From: Ophiothrix spiculata
Lineage: Eukaryota; Echinodermata; Ophiuroidea; Amphilepidida; Ophiotrichidae
DNA length: 23,945 bases
Reading direction: 5' to 3' (one strand)
NCBI GenBank assembly: GCA_000969725.1
Contig: JXSR01S005782.1
Part shown: positions 11,256-22,685 of the stretch, piece after piece
Numbering within the stretch: the stretch's first letter is position 1
How the letters are laid out: every line of letters begins with the position of its first letter
The notes under the pieces: generated by a model
What the model was told of the DNA's origin: nothing
Databases searched by the model: none
The model's input: only the letters and a program-made list of their open reading frames with translations
Program-made: the position numbers and the translations under genes

Positions 11256-11660
11256 AGGGGGTGGGGCTGCTTGGCTTGTTTTTAGGTGAATATTATGCTT
11301 GTAAATGGCCCCAAATATTGCTAATGGCCTTAAACCAGGCAACCTAAAAGCCACCATTAACCCTTAAATTTGACCATTTTTTATGCTCTAAACTAGGGTA
11401 TCTCTTTAGCAAATATCATCCATCTCCTAATCAATAATATCCAGGATCTCAAAATCATGCAGTTTATCAAAAGCAAAAACATACTCTTAATACTTATCTT
11501 GTATTTTAAATCAGTGAAAAAATACCCTTTTATTGATTTTTGCTCGTACTGGCATCCAAATGCTGTCCGTGCATAAGGGGCCTATCTGTGAAAATGCACG
11601 CTTTTAACATGGTTTTATTTACAAGCATGATACCCACCTCCAAAACACAAGTGACCCCCT
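11256..11660. mobile_element. Decayed inverted-repeat element, about 405 bp
   Basis: The left end (AGGGGGT at 11256-11262, then TATTATGCTTGTAAAT at 11291-11306) matches the reverse complement of the right end (ATTTACAAGCATGATA at 11617-11632, then ACCCCCT at 11654-11660). The inner blocks match at 15 of 16 positions, and an intervening CTTGT-T-TTT block also aligns with gaps. No target duplication is evident, and there is no open frame. This is consistent with an old non-autonomous DNA transposon with terminal inverted repeats of about 50 bp. The exact boundaries are uncertain. Confidence 0.5.
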
Positions 11661-14600
11661 GGATATATTCTACACTTGAATGATAAGCAATTAAGCAAAG
11701 ATATGTATACTAAGTGAAACTGTAATAAAATATATGCGTCGTTTTTGATTCATTGCTATTACGAAAAATGAAAGTATAAAAGATCCTGAGCATACACATA
11801 ATTTTCAATGCTATCTGAAATCTCAACTCAATAGTTCGAGTATTAAAAATGGGTGATGGTTAATTTAACACTTTCATAACTAGACTCTTACAAAATATGA
11901 TTATGATTATATAATATTGATTCAAATGGTGAGCTAAAGCTAGAATGGATGGAGTCTAGCATATATGCATTACTTTTCATGGTGTTTCATTGATCGCTAA
12001 GTGAGAGATAGCCATCAAATTATCGCCTTAATTTCTTATGACTTGGTGGTGGCAATATTGTAAAACCTCAAGGCTAACTGCTGATATATATTCATTTAAA
12101 CATTTAGTTCTACATCAGAACATTTCAAATTAAATTCCCATTTGTAGCCCTTTTACTCTATTGCTTTTGCAGTTGTAATAACATGGCAGTAGTTAATTTT
12201 CTGAATGCACATTTCTGTAATATGGTAGTAAAAAAAATGTGGCAGCATTTTGACAAATCTGGTAGACTTCAAGGCATCAATATTATGCTGGATTCATTGT
12301 GTAAACCTTAAAATAAATGGTTTAGAATACAATTTGTTGAAACTGTTCTTCCAATCTAAAAATACCAGATTTATTTCATGAAACATCAAAAACTGGTAAA
12401 AATTTTAAATGGCAAAATTATGTACACATGGTATATTTAAAATTTAAAGCACTTCAATGACCTCCTTTTAGCACTTCTTCCGTTTTGCCAGGATTTTTTT
12501 TTAAATAAATGAAATCTTTACTTGAGCGAGATGTTTGTGATTTGTGTAATTGTTATTAATGTTCTAGTATACGATGCATATTTCTCATCATTCTTTATAT
12601 GACTTCTACATTTGTTGATACCTTTAAATTGAACAGATAAATAGTATTATTCAGAATAGGTACAAATATTTCAATCTAAAACCAGAAAAATACATGTAGA
12701 TTGTTTTTACCGTAAAAGGGAAAAGGAATATTTTTTAACTGAAATTTAATCCTGTTACTTAAATGCATCAATGTCATCATAATCACAGCAGATGACTAAC
12801 TGTCTTGAAAACAACAAACAAACAAATTTACACAGCAAATTAATGTCATGTTTAAAAAAACAGCGAGGAAATAGCATATAAACGCTCAAACCATACGTAA
12901 TTGACAATATAGTCACCGCAGGCCGGTAGGTTCCAATTAAAATTAGACGGGCATATATACAAGTCGTTACAACCCATGTAAGCGTTCTATGGTTGTTATA
13001 TTGATGCAATGCAATTCAGCAATCTAGGCAGTTTGATATTGGTAACAATATATAGATTCTTTAACAGGGGTTTGTAACCGTATTTTAGCTGCAGGCAGCA
13101 TTTACTTCGCTACACTGCAACACACATACATACCTAACAAGAAGTCTTTACCCAAATTATAACGATAAAGTGAACAATACCCGGTATCTAGCCGTGTGGC
13201 ATAGTCGGGAGGTAATGACATCTCTCAAATCGATCAAGTTCTTGAACTCTTACAGTAAGCGTATCTAACAGACCTGATTTTATGAGTACATAAATGCTTA
13301 CATTATAGTCACACAAAATTTGTGGAATGATTTCAACAAGTAAAATATGCATGTGCACTGCATTTATGTATGATGTGAAGTAATATTGACTGAAAATTAT
13401 CACTTTTAAATTCAGAAAATAACATATTAGATTTTAAGAAACAGTTAACAGTCATTTTAGAAAATGCATGTTTCAAAACCAAAGACATCTACAAATTTAG
13501 AATCATTTAAATGACCTAAATTATGTATTTGTCATAAAAGGTATAGTAATCTTCACTGAAAGTCATTCCTTTGAAGTAGTGTATATATTTCATAGCATTT
13601 TCAGTTACAAGATTTGAACAATGTTGAGCGCTTCAGTCTTTTTTTTTCTTCTTTTTTTTTTAGGATAAGGAGTTTAATAATAACAATAATTATAATAATA
13701 ACTAAAATAAGAGACACTTTACTGAAAATCGTTCCTCATAAAATCAGAATCTAAAAAAAAATTAAGGAAAGGTTTAGTCATCTTAGAAAATGGAAGGTTC
13801 AAACGCAAAAACTATCCATCTGTATAATGTCTAGCACATTAACACTTTATTCCAACTTCCTTAAGATAACACAATTGGATTCAATCCTCCCCACTTTTCC
13901 CCCAATAACCTGGTCAGGTTCAACAGAGCATACTTGAATTTCCTTTTCTTCTTGTCAATCTTACGCATAAAAGACAGCTTTTTATTCCACTTCAACTCTA
14001 AGCTTAACTTCCGTGCCTTACAGGCACTTTAACACAAGGTATACACGGTCAACCACTTTGACTGGACGGGAATATCCGCTGACAGGGCAATGTAGTCTCA
14101 TTTTCAAATCCTTAGTGGGGTCGACTTGGGCCACCAACTTCTAGGTATAAGGTGTTGAGGCGGCAAGCTCTGATTTCAAACGGGTCAGATTTCTCACCGA
14201 TATCCTGGTGTATTTTCTTTCCACGCACATGCACATGGCTTTCGGAGTTTTTAATATCGTTGTTAAGTAATTGCCAGGTGAAAATTATAAGGATTGTAAT
14301 GTAGATTGTCAGGTGGTTGTTATGGCTGCCTTTGTGCAATTCTGGCCAAGCTAGGAAATCTTAATTGAATAGCAGCCTCATTTACATTGACTTGTTGCAG
14401 TCTCCCTTATATATAGTTACAAGTGCTTAATGGGTATTGGCCAAAAAGAATCCTGTTTTTACCGACAATCAAGTATCTGATGAAAATAAATTGTCTTTGT
14501 AAATGCAGGTCGTATACACTGAAAGCCATCTTCTTTATTGGGCACACTTTAAAGCACCTGCAGCGCAAACTTGATAGAAAAAACGTCAGAAAAGATGGGC

Positions 14601-15219
14601 ATTTTATGTATATTGATTATCTTTAAACTCAAAATGGCTTTTGTTTTCAGCTTTTTGACTAAATTAAAATGGCTATCAAACTAAAATCAATGGGAGTCAT
14701 GTCATTTTCAATCAGTGAACCTGTATATTGCCCATAAGATACATCACACACGTCACATTAAAACACATACAATCTGGCAATACACCTGTGTTTTTTGTTA
14801 AGATAGAAATATCTCAAACGTTAATTTGACAGATTTAGACTGACGTTATTTTGCGAAATCAGCAGCACTTGTATCATATCCATTCATCATGTCAAACACA
14901 CCATAACACACTTACATTAATGATTAAACAATTGAATTTCTATTACCCCATGAACGAATATAAAAGTAAACAGCTTATCTATCAACCAAACATCCACAAA
15001 TCAAAATATCTCAAATACTTTGTTTTTACTGCCTATATATCATCGCATAGTTAAAGCACTACACAATCTATTTTAGCTATGACACATTTTCCTCTCCAAA
15101 ATAAATCTTTAGCACAGTTTTCATGCCTGTTGTATTGATAATGGAAATCACTGCATCTAATCTATCCTATTTATTTGCCCTATATTTTATCAACTGAAAA
15201 AGAAAGAAATAAAACTTAC
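11661..15219. other. Non-coding stretch with poly-T and TAA-rich tracts
   Basis: No coding region is supported. A minus-strand 84-codon frame at 12755-13009 begins at a TTG codon and has no domain. A poly-T run interrupted by C (13638-13661) is followed by an AT-only patch rich in AATAAT (about 13674-13705). A slightly CpG-richer patch at 14020-14220 holds no recognisable gene. Confidence 0.45.
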
Positions 15220-16280
15220 AGGTAGAGTTTCTCCTTGTGTCAATTCTCAAGGTGTAATGAAAGTGTGTGATGAAATCATAACAAATAGTGATGTTATCAC
15301 TGCGAAGAGGAATCTATCATAAAGCTTGCAATATACCTCAAGTATTATAAGCATTACTCATATGTGATCACTTATACCTGCAGGAAAGACACTTTTCTTT
15401 TCAGAAATATATCAACCTAATTTAAAGAAAGATTAATCCAAATCAAACAATATTTTGTATCTTACCAGTTATTTTTTATATCTCATTGTTATATTTCATT
15501 TCTTACTTTTATTTGATATTCAAATAAATTTAAGGAAACAATATTTGTCTGTTTCTTTCAAACAAGCTAATCAAAGCCTTTTGTACAAAAAATTGAAAAT
15601 CTAGATTAATTTGTTCTCTTCTTTTTATTCAAAAAAATAGAACAATCTGGAACACATTTAATACACCGAAACTGGCATAATACTCTACCTGTGCTATAAA
15701 TATGTAATAAAACATAGCTAGAGGCCTATCTCTGGGAAAAAAAGGCTAAATCAATTCCGAGAATTAGTCACACCATTTACCTAGCATTCCTCAGTTTTCT
15801 GGGTACACTTGTAAATTGATTCATCACACATACCTACAGGTACGCTGATCATGTAAACGAATGCAATGGCATGTACCTACTGATTCGCTCAAATACGCAC
15901 ATATATTTGCACATAAATGCTTTCACTCTCCATAATCTACGCCGAGATGGAATTCCTGCCGTGTAATATTACAGTTCATTCATTAGAATTTAACCCCTTT
16001 TCGGATCTGATGCACTACCTGCGCCCGCAGACAAGTCCAATTTTGATAAGGATATTTGATCTGATGATTTGGAACATGTATACACAATCTATACTCCGCG
16101 CTTCTATAGCATACCTGTCAAGATGCTTCGTTGGGAAAACAGGGTCTTCCCCTGATGCAAGATAGCGGGTTATCTGAGGACACTTGGGTTCTATGAATGC
16201 AATCTCACTCTATGCATATGTATCGGCCTTTTAAATATTTAATGAATAAAAAAGCAAAATGAAAACAGAAAGTACTTAGG
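15220..16280. other. Non-coding, with one weak exon-like segment
   Basis: The minus strand at 15299-15220 has exon-like boundaries, discussed among the findings, but cannot be read through into the Ig1 exon. The rest, including the plus-strand 82-codon frame at 15917-16165, shows no domain or splice context that I can support. Confidence 0.35.
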
Positions 16281-16630
16281 TATGGAGAATATATTTTTAA
16301 CATGGGGGCAAAAATTTACAAAGCAAAATCTGCAAAGTGATTGGAGCCCTAGCCCCTATATTTGTGGGGTCAGCCTGGTGTGCTCAGGGGCAAAGTTCCT
16401 GTGGGGCAAAGTCCACTCCCCAAAGGTATAGGGTTTTCCTACATATTAATTCTTTTTGAAGAGTTAAAATTTGTATCCATTTTGTTTTGAAACTGACAAA
16501 GGATTGTCTCTCAATTGTGATATTATCAGGTGCAAAAATATACTTTTGGCACATTTGTGAAGGTTGAGCCCCCCCCCCCCACCTATGGAGGCTTTTGAGA
16601 GTGGAGAGGTAATTTGCATCCATTTTGATA
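16281..16630. repeat. G/C-run-rich degenerate sequence with a C12 run
   Basis: GGGGCAAAG-like motifs recur near 16304, 16387 and 16403, and a run of twelve C bases lies at 16569-16580. Similar phrases, TTTGTATCCATTTTG (about 16469) and TTTGCATCCATTTTG (about 16613), recur about 145 bp apart. This suggests remains of an old duplication or interspersed repeat. The minus-strand 79-codon frame here is not convincing. Confidence 0.4.
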
Positions 16631-19600
16631 TAAAATATATATTGCCTTCATAGATTAGGAATTCCCAGCAAAAAATTTGATATCTTTAAATTTGTGGAAG
16701 ATCATTACAGAATGACTTAATTATATTACATGAGTTGAACAAAATGCAAATGTAGAAATGTACACACTTTGTTTTATTTCATTACGTTTGGGTCACCAAA
16801 AGACAACTTGAGGGAAATTCCAACTGCACCTGGTAATAGGAATTCAACATTATTTATATGATGCAATATCTATTATTTTCAACTCCCTCAATCTTAATTT
16901 GGTATTCCCTCAAAGTTGATTATTGAAAGATTTGAGCATAACTTTAAAGGTTCAAATCTTAAAGTTATCCAGCTTCATTGTGTACATTATTGACCATTAT
17001 GATGTTTGCAAAATCATCACTATCAATTCCATACTCCATTGCGAGGAGTCATTAAGTGACCGCACAAATATCAGACTCAAACTATAACTTCCTCTCAAAA
17101 AGTGTTTAAGTGTGTCTCCTCCATTTCCTCAAATACCTTTTAAACTCTAGAAGGTCAGACTTTATTTTACCAATCACTTTGGAGCAGCCAGGTAATGAAA
17201 GCTAATTACAATCATTTAAGCCAAGTAATGGAACAAATAGCACCTTTATTTCTTTTGTTTGTTAAGTGACCACTTATTTCTGAAGGTTTTGGCCAACAAT
17301 AGTAAACTGACCCCTTGTTTTCATAATGAGATTCATAACAATTAGTCAGTGACCTAACTTTCTGTCAATCTAGAAGGATTCTATTGTTTCCAAAAGATGC
17401 AAATTTGCTCAAGTTAGTTTAGGAGTTATTAGAACAATTTGAGGTATTGTGTCTTGGGATTAGAAAAGATTGACAATTTGGCTATTCCTGTAGAACAGTT
17501 TTAACACAATCAATTAAAATATATGATTGACATATAGTGACAATAACTATATTTCCTTTGTTTTGCTGGTGACTGATTGTGAACAACCAATTCACATAGC
17601 ACAATAGTATTTCAAATTGATCAAAAATACCTATAATTACAGATACTTGCAAAAGAAAAAAAAATGTTTCAATATTACTTCCTTAACTATCCATTAACAT
17701 TTGTGAGCAACATTTAAAGGAACCAGAAAGACTTGCTTAAAAGTGAATCGCAAATTGAGCAATCTACACAATTTTGTATTTCATGTAGAATGAAATTTAC
17801 ATTTCAGATTTTTACTGTGACAGAGAAACCCTTTTTAGGGCACTTAAAATGCCATGCATATGCATTTTTGATCATCTATGTATAAATAAAGTTATCTCCT
17901 CAAGCTTAAATCATTTATCATTTTGATCATACCCCATTGAAATCACGTTTTTTAACTCATGAATACTAATTAGTTCAAATGTTTGCATGAATGTTCAAAA
18001 AATAAAGTGAAAAAAGACCCTAGACATGTTCCTAAGGATAATCAAATCTGTATGCATCTTTAAACCTGTTCCACTCTAAACCAGTAACAAATCGTAGACT
18101 ACCTTCCCTCTAATATAATAGCTAAATATAGCCACTCATCCATACTGCAAGGATTTACTTATACATACACCAGCCTACGCTCTCCTTTTGACGTCTAATC
18201 CATAGAGTCTTTCAACGAACTGCTGGATCCCTAAGGATTTTAATGATCACTAAAATGGTAATGACCTTTTGCCCAAACGGCTGAGAAACATCAATCACAA
18301 TTTTGCGCTGGTTTGCACAGTCATGGCCGACTTAGCGTATCCAACCAGCATCCAGGGAGTGATAACCGCGTTTTTTATGACAAGATGTTGTAGCGGAGCA
18401 TTTGATAGCGGACACGAACCCTAACCAAATGAACTTCTCAATCTTACTTAATGAAATTTCTCTTCCTTAAGTATATATTTTGATTGAATGAGATAACAAA
18501 GAAAAATTGGTTAGATTTGGTTGTTTGCTAGCTGCCAACTTAAGCCCCGACGTTATCAATCATCAGAGTTAACAAGCGCCTTTTCGCCGTCATGCCCATA
18601 AAGTAAAATAAATGTTCCTAAACCGTGGTGAAGTATTAGAATAAATGATGCCCTACACGTTTTAACTCAGCAAGGAAACTGGGTTTTCATCCAAAAGGCT
18701 GATGGCATTATGATTAGCCTGTACTTCAACCACATTTATTGGAGATTCAGCGTTGGCACTGCACAACTATTAAAATATTGAAAAACTGAACTGAAATGCA
18801 GACATTAAAGTGTGGAGTGATTGTAGTGGTGAAAATGATGAAGAAATAAGAGAATTGTTAACAAATTAGAAATGACTCACCCATGGAGTTGAGCACCTCA
18901 TTAGATTTGTAATGTATTTCTAAACACAGAAGGCATAAAATTGAATAAAACCCAATCTAATTATCACTGCCATGCTGAGTGAGGTATTTGTATTTTTTAC
19001 GACACAAGTGGTAAAGTAATTTAATTTAGTTTAGTCCCTCCTTTTTTCTCTCTCGTTTTATTCTGAACTCATTTTCACTCTTCTCATCTCAAATAGCCAA
19101 ACCTGTGCATATTTTTATTAAACAAAAATTGAAAATAAAGAAAGAAAAAAAGATGCACAGCTGAACAGAACTTGGCAAATTAATAAGCAGATTGAAAATT
19201 TTATTTTTAAACAACTCTTAGCACTTAAAATGGCTGCCTGGATGTTTTTCTTTCTCGCTCTAAAATGAAACACTTTCAATTGTTGTAATTTCTCGCAGGC
19301 TTTTTCTTACACCACAACAACACCAACATTGTTATCGGCCTTAAATCAACATTATGACTCGCTACTAGTACAAGATTTAATATTTTCAATAATAATAAAT
19401 TTCCACCATCATTTCTTCATTACGACTGCATTGCTTAAGGCCCTACAGTCTTTGATGATTATCAGCACTCAAGCCATTGCCAAGGTTGACAAATTTACTG
19501 CATAAAAACGCAACACGCAATATAATACACCCGAACCAAGGCCTCCGTTTTTAACCACGTATGTCTATCCATCACAATTAATCAAGCGGTCATTGTTGGG

Positions 19601-19790
19601 AACTGAAGGTTGTACATTAGAATAAAACAAGTGATTGCTTAACGCTTGGTTAGATTTGTGAACCACTAGCGAATTGAATGCGGGACTGTTTCGTTGTTCG
19701 CAACATACAGAAAACAACATGGCTAACATTTCGTACAAAGCTTTAGATATTTTGCCCAGTGGTAAAGGGAACTTGCTTGCCCTTCCCCAT
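16631..19790. other. Non-coding stretch with a CpG-richer patch
   Basis: Mostly AT-rich DNA without supported genes. The part from about 18170 to 18440 is noticeably richer in CpG and contains a short plus-strand frame (18323-18424) discussed among the findings. A strong donor-like ATGG/GTGAGT occurs on the minus strand near 18879, but no exon body is clear. Octamer sequences lie at 16744-16751 and 17397-17404. Confidence 0.4.
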
Positions 19791-19792
19791 GA

Positions 19793-19960
19793 CAAAAAAA
19801 ATAGGAAAATTAGCAAAAAAAAAAAGAAAAAAAAAGAAAAGAAAGAGGAAATGTGGTAAAGAAAAAAAGTGAAAGGAAAACAAAATAAAACAGGAATGAT
19901 AAATGTGAAAAAATACACAGAAAAGGAAAGAAAAGAAAAGAAGAAAAGGAAAAGAGTGAG
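19793..19960. repeat. Purine (A/G) low-complexity tract
   Basis: Nearly unbroken A and G on the plus strand, with A-runs and repeated AAAAG, GAAAA and GGAAAAG words. The minus-strand frames across it give phenylalanine and serine runs and are artefacts of the tract. Confidence 0.9.
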
Positions 19961-21682
19961 GTAAAAACTGGAATTTGGAAAACCTTTAACATTTTACTCC
20001 CCTACCCAGATCTGGTTATGTTTTCCTCTATAGTTAATATAGGAGGCCCTCATCGTCCCAAAGAAATACACTCAATGTCTTTTTCATTAGTAATTGCCAT
20101 ATTTTTATTACAAAGAATACTTCATGTAAGAAGAAAGACAACAAGAGTGACATCCAAAAGGTTATTTTAGGTCCTACCACACATCCCGCTCTTGAAAAAT
20201 TCCAAATATGACCTCGGATACAACATTATCAAGGAGTTCATTTCTACTTCATAATGTACTTTTTCTTTCATAAGGAAAGTGCACTTAAAACTTGCTCTAA
20301 GCTTTATTATTGCATATTAGTAAATTTCCTTTTTGCTGCGTCCAAAGAGGATTACACAAGAAGTAAATTCCCCAGAAACTACCACCAGGTGCATTCACAT
20401 CAATACTTGCAGTCTAGTACTCACTCTGCCTTCTCATTTTATATTCAATAAAACTATGATCGCTATGAAACCCTACTACTCTATTGAATTTCTCTAACTA
20501 CTAAACACTTTATTCACAAAAGTTAAAAACTGGGACAAGCACGCATAAGGTGTTTTAAAGCTGTGAAATATATGCTTTTTCTTTAACAATTTAAAACTTG
20601 ACTTGAATTTATTAAAATGTAAGTTTTCATCATCATCAACACTTTAATTATCCAAACTTAATAATAAGTTAACCATTATATTTGTCTCATTTATGAGCGA
20701 TATATATGAAATGACTTCCTATAAATAACAGGCTTGTGAAAAGTTCAATATCATAGATTGGTAATTTGTTTCTTTTGCCATAAGCAAGCTACTCATTTAA
20801 TGACACACGGCTGACGTGATGAATTTCACAACTACATGGTCCATGCCTGCGGCCTCTTCTTATCGACCATTTGATAATTTGCAATTGGCAACAATATTGA
20901 ATACACGATCTTGCACATAAGAAATAACAAGAACCCTTGTTTACGTTCCATGAATCTTTAAGCCACTTTTGTATTCACCAAATTTAGGATGAACCAAATA
21001 AAAGAAAAACATTTATCGGCAATGGCCACTTCATGAATAAATTATCCAACCATGTTAACCGCAGGCTAAATTTAGCACTTTTATCAGACAATTCCAGTTT
21101 CCATCATAAATCCACTGCCGATATTTTACTACATTATGCGTTAAGACTTCACAGTTGATGAAAGTGCATTTTGCTTGTAAACATGCAGCCATGGCATTGA
21201 CTAGACAGAGAGCTCCGCCTCGTATTTTGTGAATGTCCAAATAGGCATGAATGAATGGGTAATAAGTTTTGTGACTCACGCTAGGTGCTTAGGGCTTCGT
21301 ACTAAGCCTTAGGATCTTAAACGTACTGTGTTGAATACAAAACAGGTTAGTTTAGACTCACAGGTTACCACCCTAGAAATGAACTGGAGTATAGCCAGCC
21401 AAGAGATGTGAGGAGATATTAGAACTTGAGAAGGAAAAAAGACTTGAGGAGTTAATCATGACATGACAACTGCATATCTATACATATTTTTCTCAATATA
21501 TTCAAGCAATCTTTGGGGAACTTGTTGATATAAATTGAAACACAATTGTTAGCAATTATAATAGACAGCCCAAGCAGCCCATATTTACATTACCGTATCA
21601 TTTCAAAATGTTCTACATTTTTGTAACTTTTTATTTATTGATAACCATAAAGATGTCTTATTATGTGCAAAGCCTTCCATAA
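19961..21682. other. Non-coding, nothing recognised
   Basis: AT-rich sequence with short chance frames on both strands. No exon, repeat array or RNA gene can be supported. A donor-like GTGAGTCAC on the minus strand near 21276 has stops in the preceding frames. Confidence 0.45.
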
Positions 21683-21840
21683 CTATGTTCATACTAGAAC
21701 TAGTACCGTTCCCACTGATGGCCCCTCCCACGGACCCAGCAATGAGCCAGGCAGCCGCGCGGCTGCCTGGGGATTTCAACACACTTTTGATTGTACTGCA
21801 GAGGGTAGTGGACAGCTCTGAGCAAGAGCTATGTTCATAC
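21683..21840. mobile_element. GC-rich 134-bp insertion between 12-bp direct repeats
   Basis: CTATGTTCATAC occurs at 21683-21694 and again at 21829-21840. The 134 bases between are about 57% G+C by my hand count, clearly above their surroundings. Within them, 21747-21770 is a perfect 24-bp palindrome built from CCAGGCAGCCGC and its complement. AGCTCT/AGAGCT (21814-21830) forms a second small hairpin. Both strands stay open across most of it. The direct repeats could be a target-site duplication of an inserted short element, but no terminal inverted repeats or A-tail are evident. A cryptic or real exon is an alternative explanation. Confidence 0.45.
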
Positions 21841-22297
21841 AAATGTCAAAATTTAAATATTATCAGTTTTAGAAATTGATAAAATGTTCATTTGAAAAGT
21901 CTTTCTAAATTGTTTTTTCAAAATGGCATATTCTTGAGGCTTTTTCCAACAACAAGTTGTAAACCAGATATGATTGTTTGCTGCGATGCTTAATTCATAC
22001 CAAAATAGTCAACTTTGTTCAAGTTCAGGTTATTTATATCTGTTTAACAAAAGTACATGGGGTATCAGAAAGAACTTGATTTATGTAAAATACCTTGTTT
22101 TTGCATTTTATACAAAACTTTAAGATATGTTTTTCAATCAAACACAACGTCTTGTTAAAACAAACTCACTTGCTTTTTAATCATAAAAACCAAACCAATC
22201 TTAAAGTTCTCTAAAAGATTTGTATAAAATGGCGAAACAAAACATTTAATGTGAATCCATACTTTCTGACGCTTTTGTGAGATTTGGGCCCGAAATG
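21841..22297. other. Non-coding, nothing recognised
   Basis: AT-rich sequence between the GC-rich insertion and the palindrome array. No coding or structural feature seen. Confidence 0.5.
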
Positions 22298-22338
22298 ATG
22301 CTCCTGGAGCATGTTTAAATATTGCCTTGCAAGCATTT

Positions 22339-22361
22339 AAACATGCTCCCGGAGCATGTTT
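22339..22361. promoter_or_regulatory. Predicted p53-family response element, two perfect half-sites
   Basis: AAACATGCTC (22339-22348), the spacer CCG, then GAGCATGTTT (22352-22361). Both tens fit RRRCWWGYYY at every position with the preferred CATG core, and the pair is an exact inverted repeat. The consensus is established for vertebrate p53, p63 and p73; binding here is inferred. Confidence 0.45.
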
Positions 22362-22441
22362 TAGATATATCTAGTTACTTGCTTCTTTATATATCTAGTT
22401 ACTTGCTTCTTTAATCAATGCCATTTTGCAAGAAAACTTCT

Positions 22442-22464
22442 AAACATGCTCCCGGAGCATGTAT
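22442..22464. promoter_or_regulatory. Predicted p53-family element, one mismatch
   Basis: AAACATGCTC, the spacer CCG, then GAGCATGTAT. The left half-site is perfect; the right half-site has A at its ninth position. Confidence 0.3.
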
Positions 22465-22522
22465 TAGAGACATCTAGTTATCATTTGCTTCTTTATCAAT
22501 GTAATTTTACAAGACAACATTT

Positions 22523-22545
22523 AAACATGCTCCGGGAGCATGTTC
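22523..22545. promoter_or_regulatory. Predicted p53-family element, two perfect half-sites
   Basis: AAACATGCTC, the spacer CGG, then GAGCATGTTC. Both halves fit RRRCWWGYYY. A third, one-mismatch half-site GAGCATGTAT follows immediately at 22547-22556, giving a three-half-site cluster. Confidence 0.45.
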
Positions 22546-22611
22546 AGAGCATGTATTACATACATCTAGTTACTTGCTTCTTTATCAATGCCATTCTGCA
22601 AGACAATATTT

Positions 22612-22634
22612 AAACATGCTCCCGGAGCATGTAT
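22612..22634. promoter_or_regulatory. Predicted p53-family element, one mismatch
   Basis: AAACATGCTC, the spacer CCG, then GAGCATGTAT. The left half-site is perfect and the right has one mismatch. Confidence 0.3.
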
Positions 22635-22685
22635 TAGATACTGCTCCCAGAGCAGCTGCTCCGGGAGCAGCTGCTCCAGGAGCAT

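Larger units (their letters stand above)
22298..22685. repeat. Palindrome-bearing tandem repeat array
   Basis: About four units of roughly 80-100 bp each carry a palindrome with core GCTCC-N-GGAGC, followed by the shared body ATCTAGTTACTTGCTTCTTT, a TCAATGCCATT block and a GCAAGA block. Palindromes start at 22298, 22339, 22442, 22523 and 22612. A 24-bp segment is duplicated inside the first unit (22367-22390 and 22391-22414). The array ends in three contiguous 15-bp copies of CTGCTCC-N-(G/A)GAGCA (22641-22655, 22656-22670, 22671-22685). The central base varies between copies (T, C, C, G, C, then C, G, A), while the arms are kept. The minus-strand frame reading LLEQLLPEQLLWEQ is a by-product of the repeat. 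Confidence 0.9.

Noticed and set aside
12755-13009. Minus-strand 84-codon frame
   Set aside because: It begins at a TTG codon, has no recognisable domain or clean splice sites, and a run of this length is unremarkable here.
18876-18905. Minus-strand ATGG/GTGAGT as an FGFRL1 start exon
   Set aside because: It would give only Met-Gly before Ig1 with no signal peptide; the donor alone is not enough.
19565-19992. Phenylalanine-rich minus-strand frames (117 and 60 codons) and a lysine-rich plus-strand frame
   Set aside because: They arise from reading the A/G low-complexity tract; there is no domain and no amino-acid variety.
342-20391. About 17 CAGGTG/CACCTG E-boxes spread through the window
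   Set aside because: More than a simple base-frequency estimate, but CpG depletion inflates such CpG-free words, and two of them are minisatellite copies.
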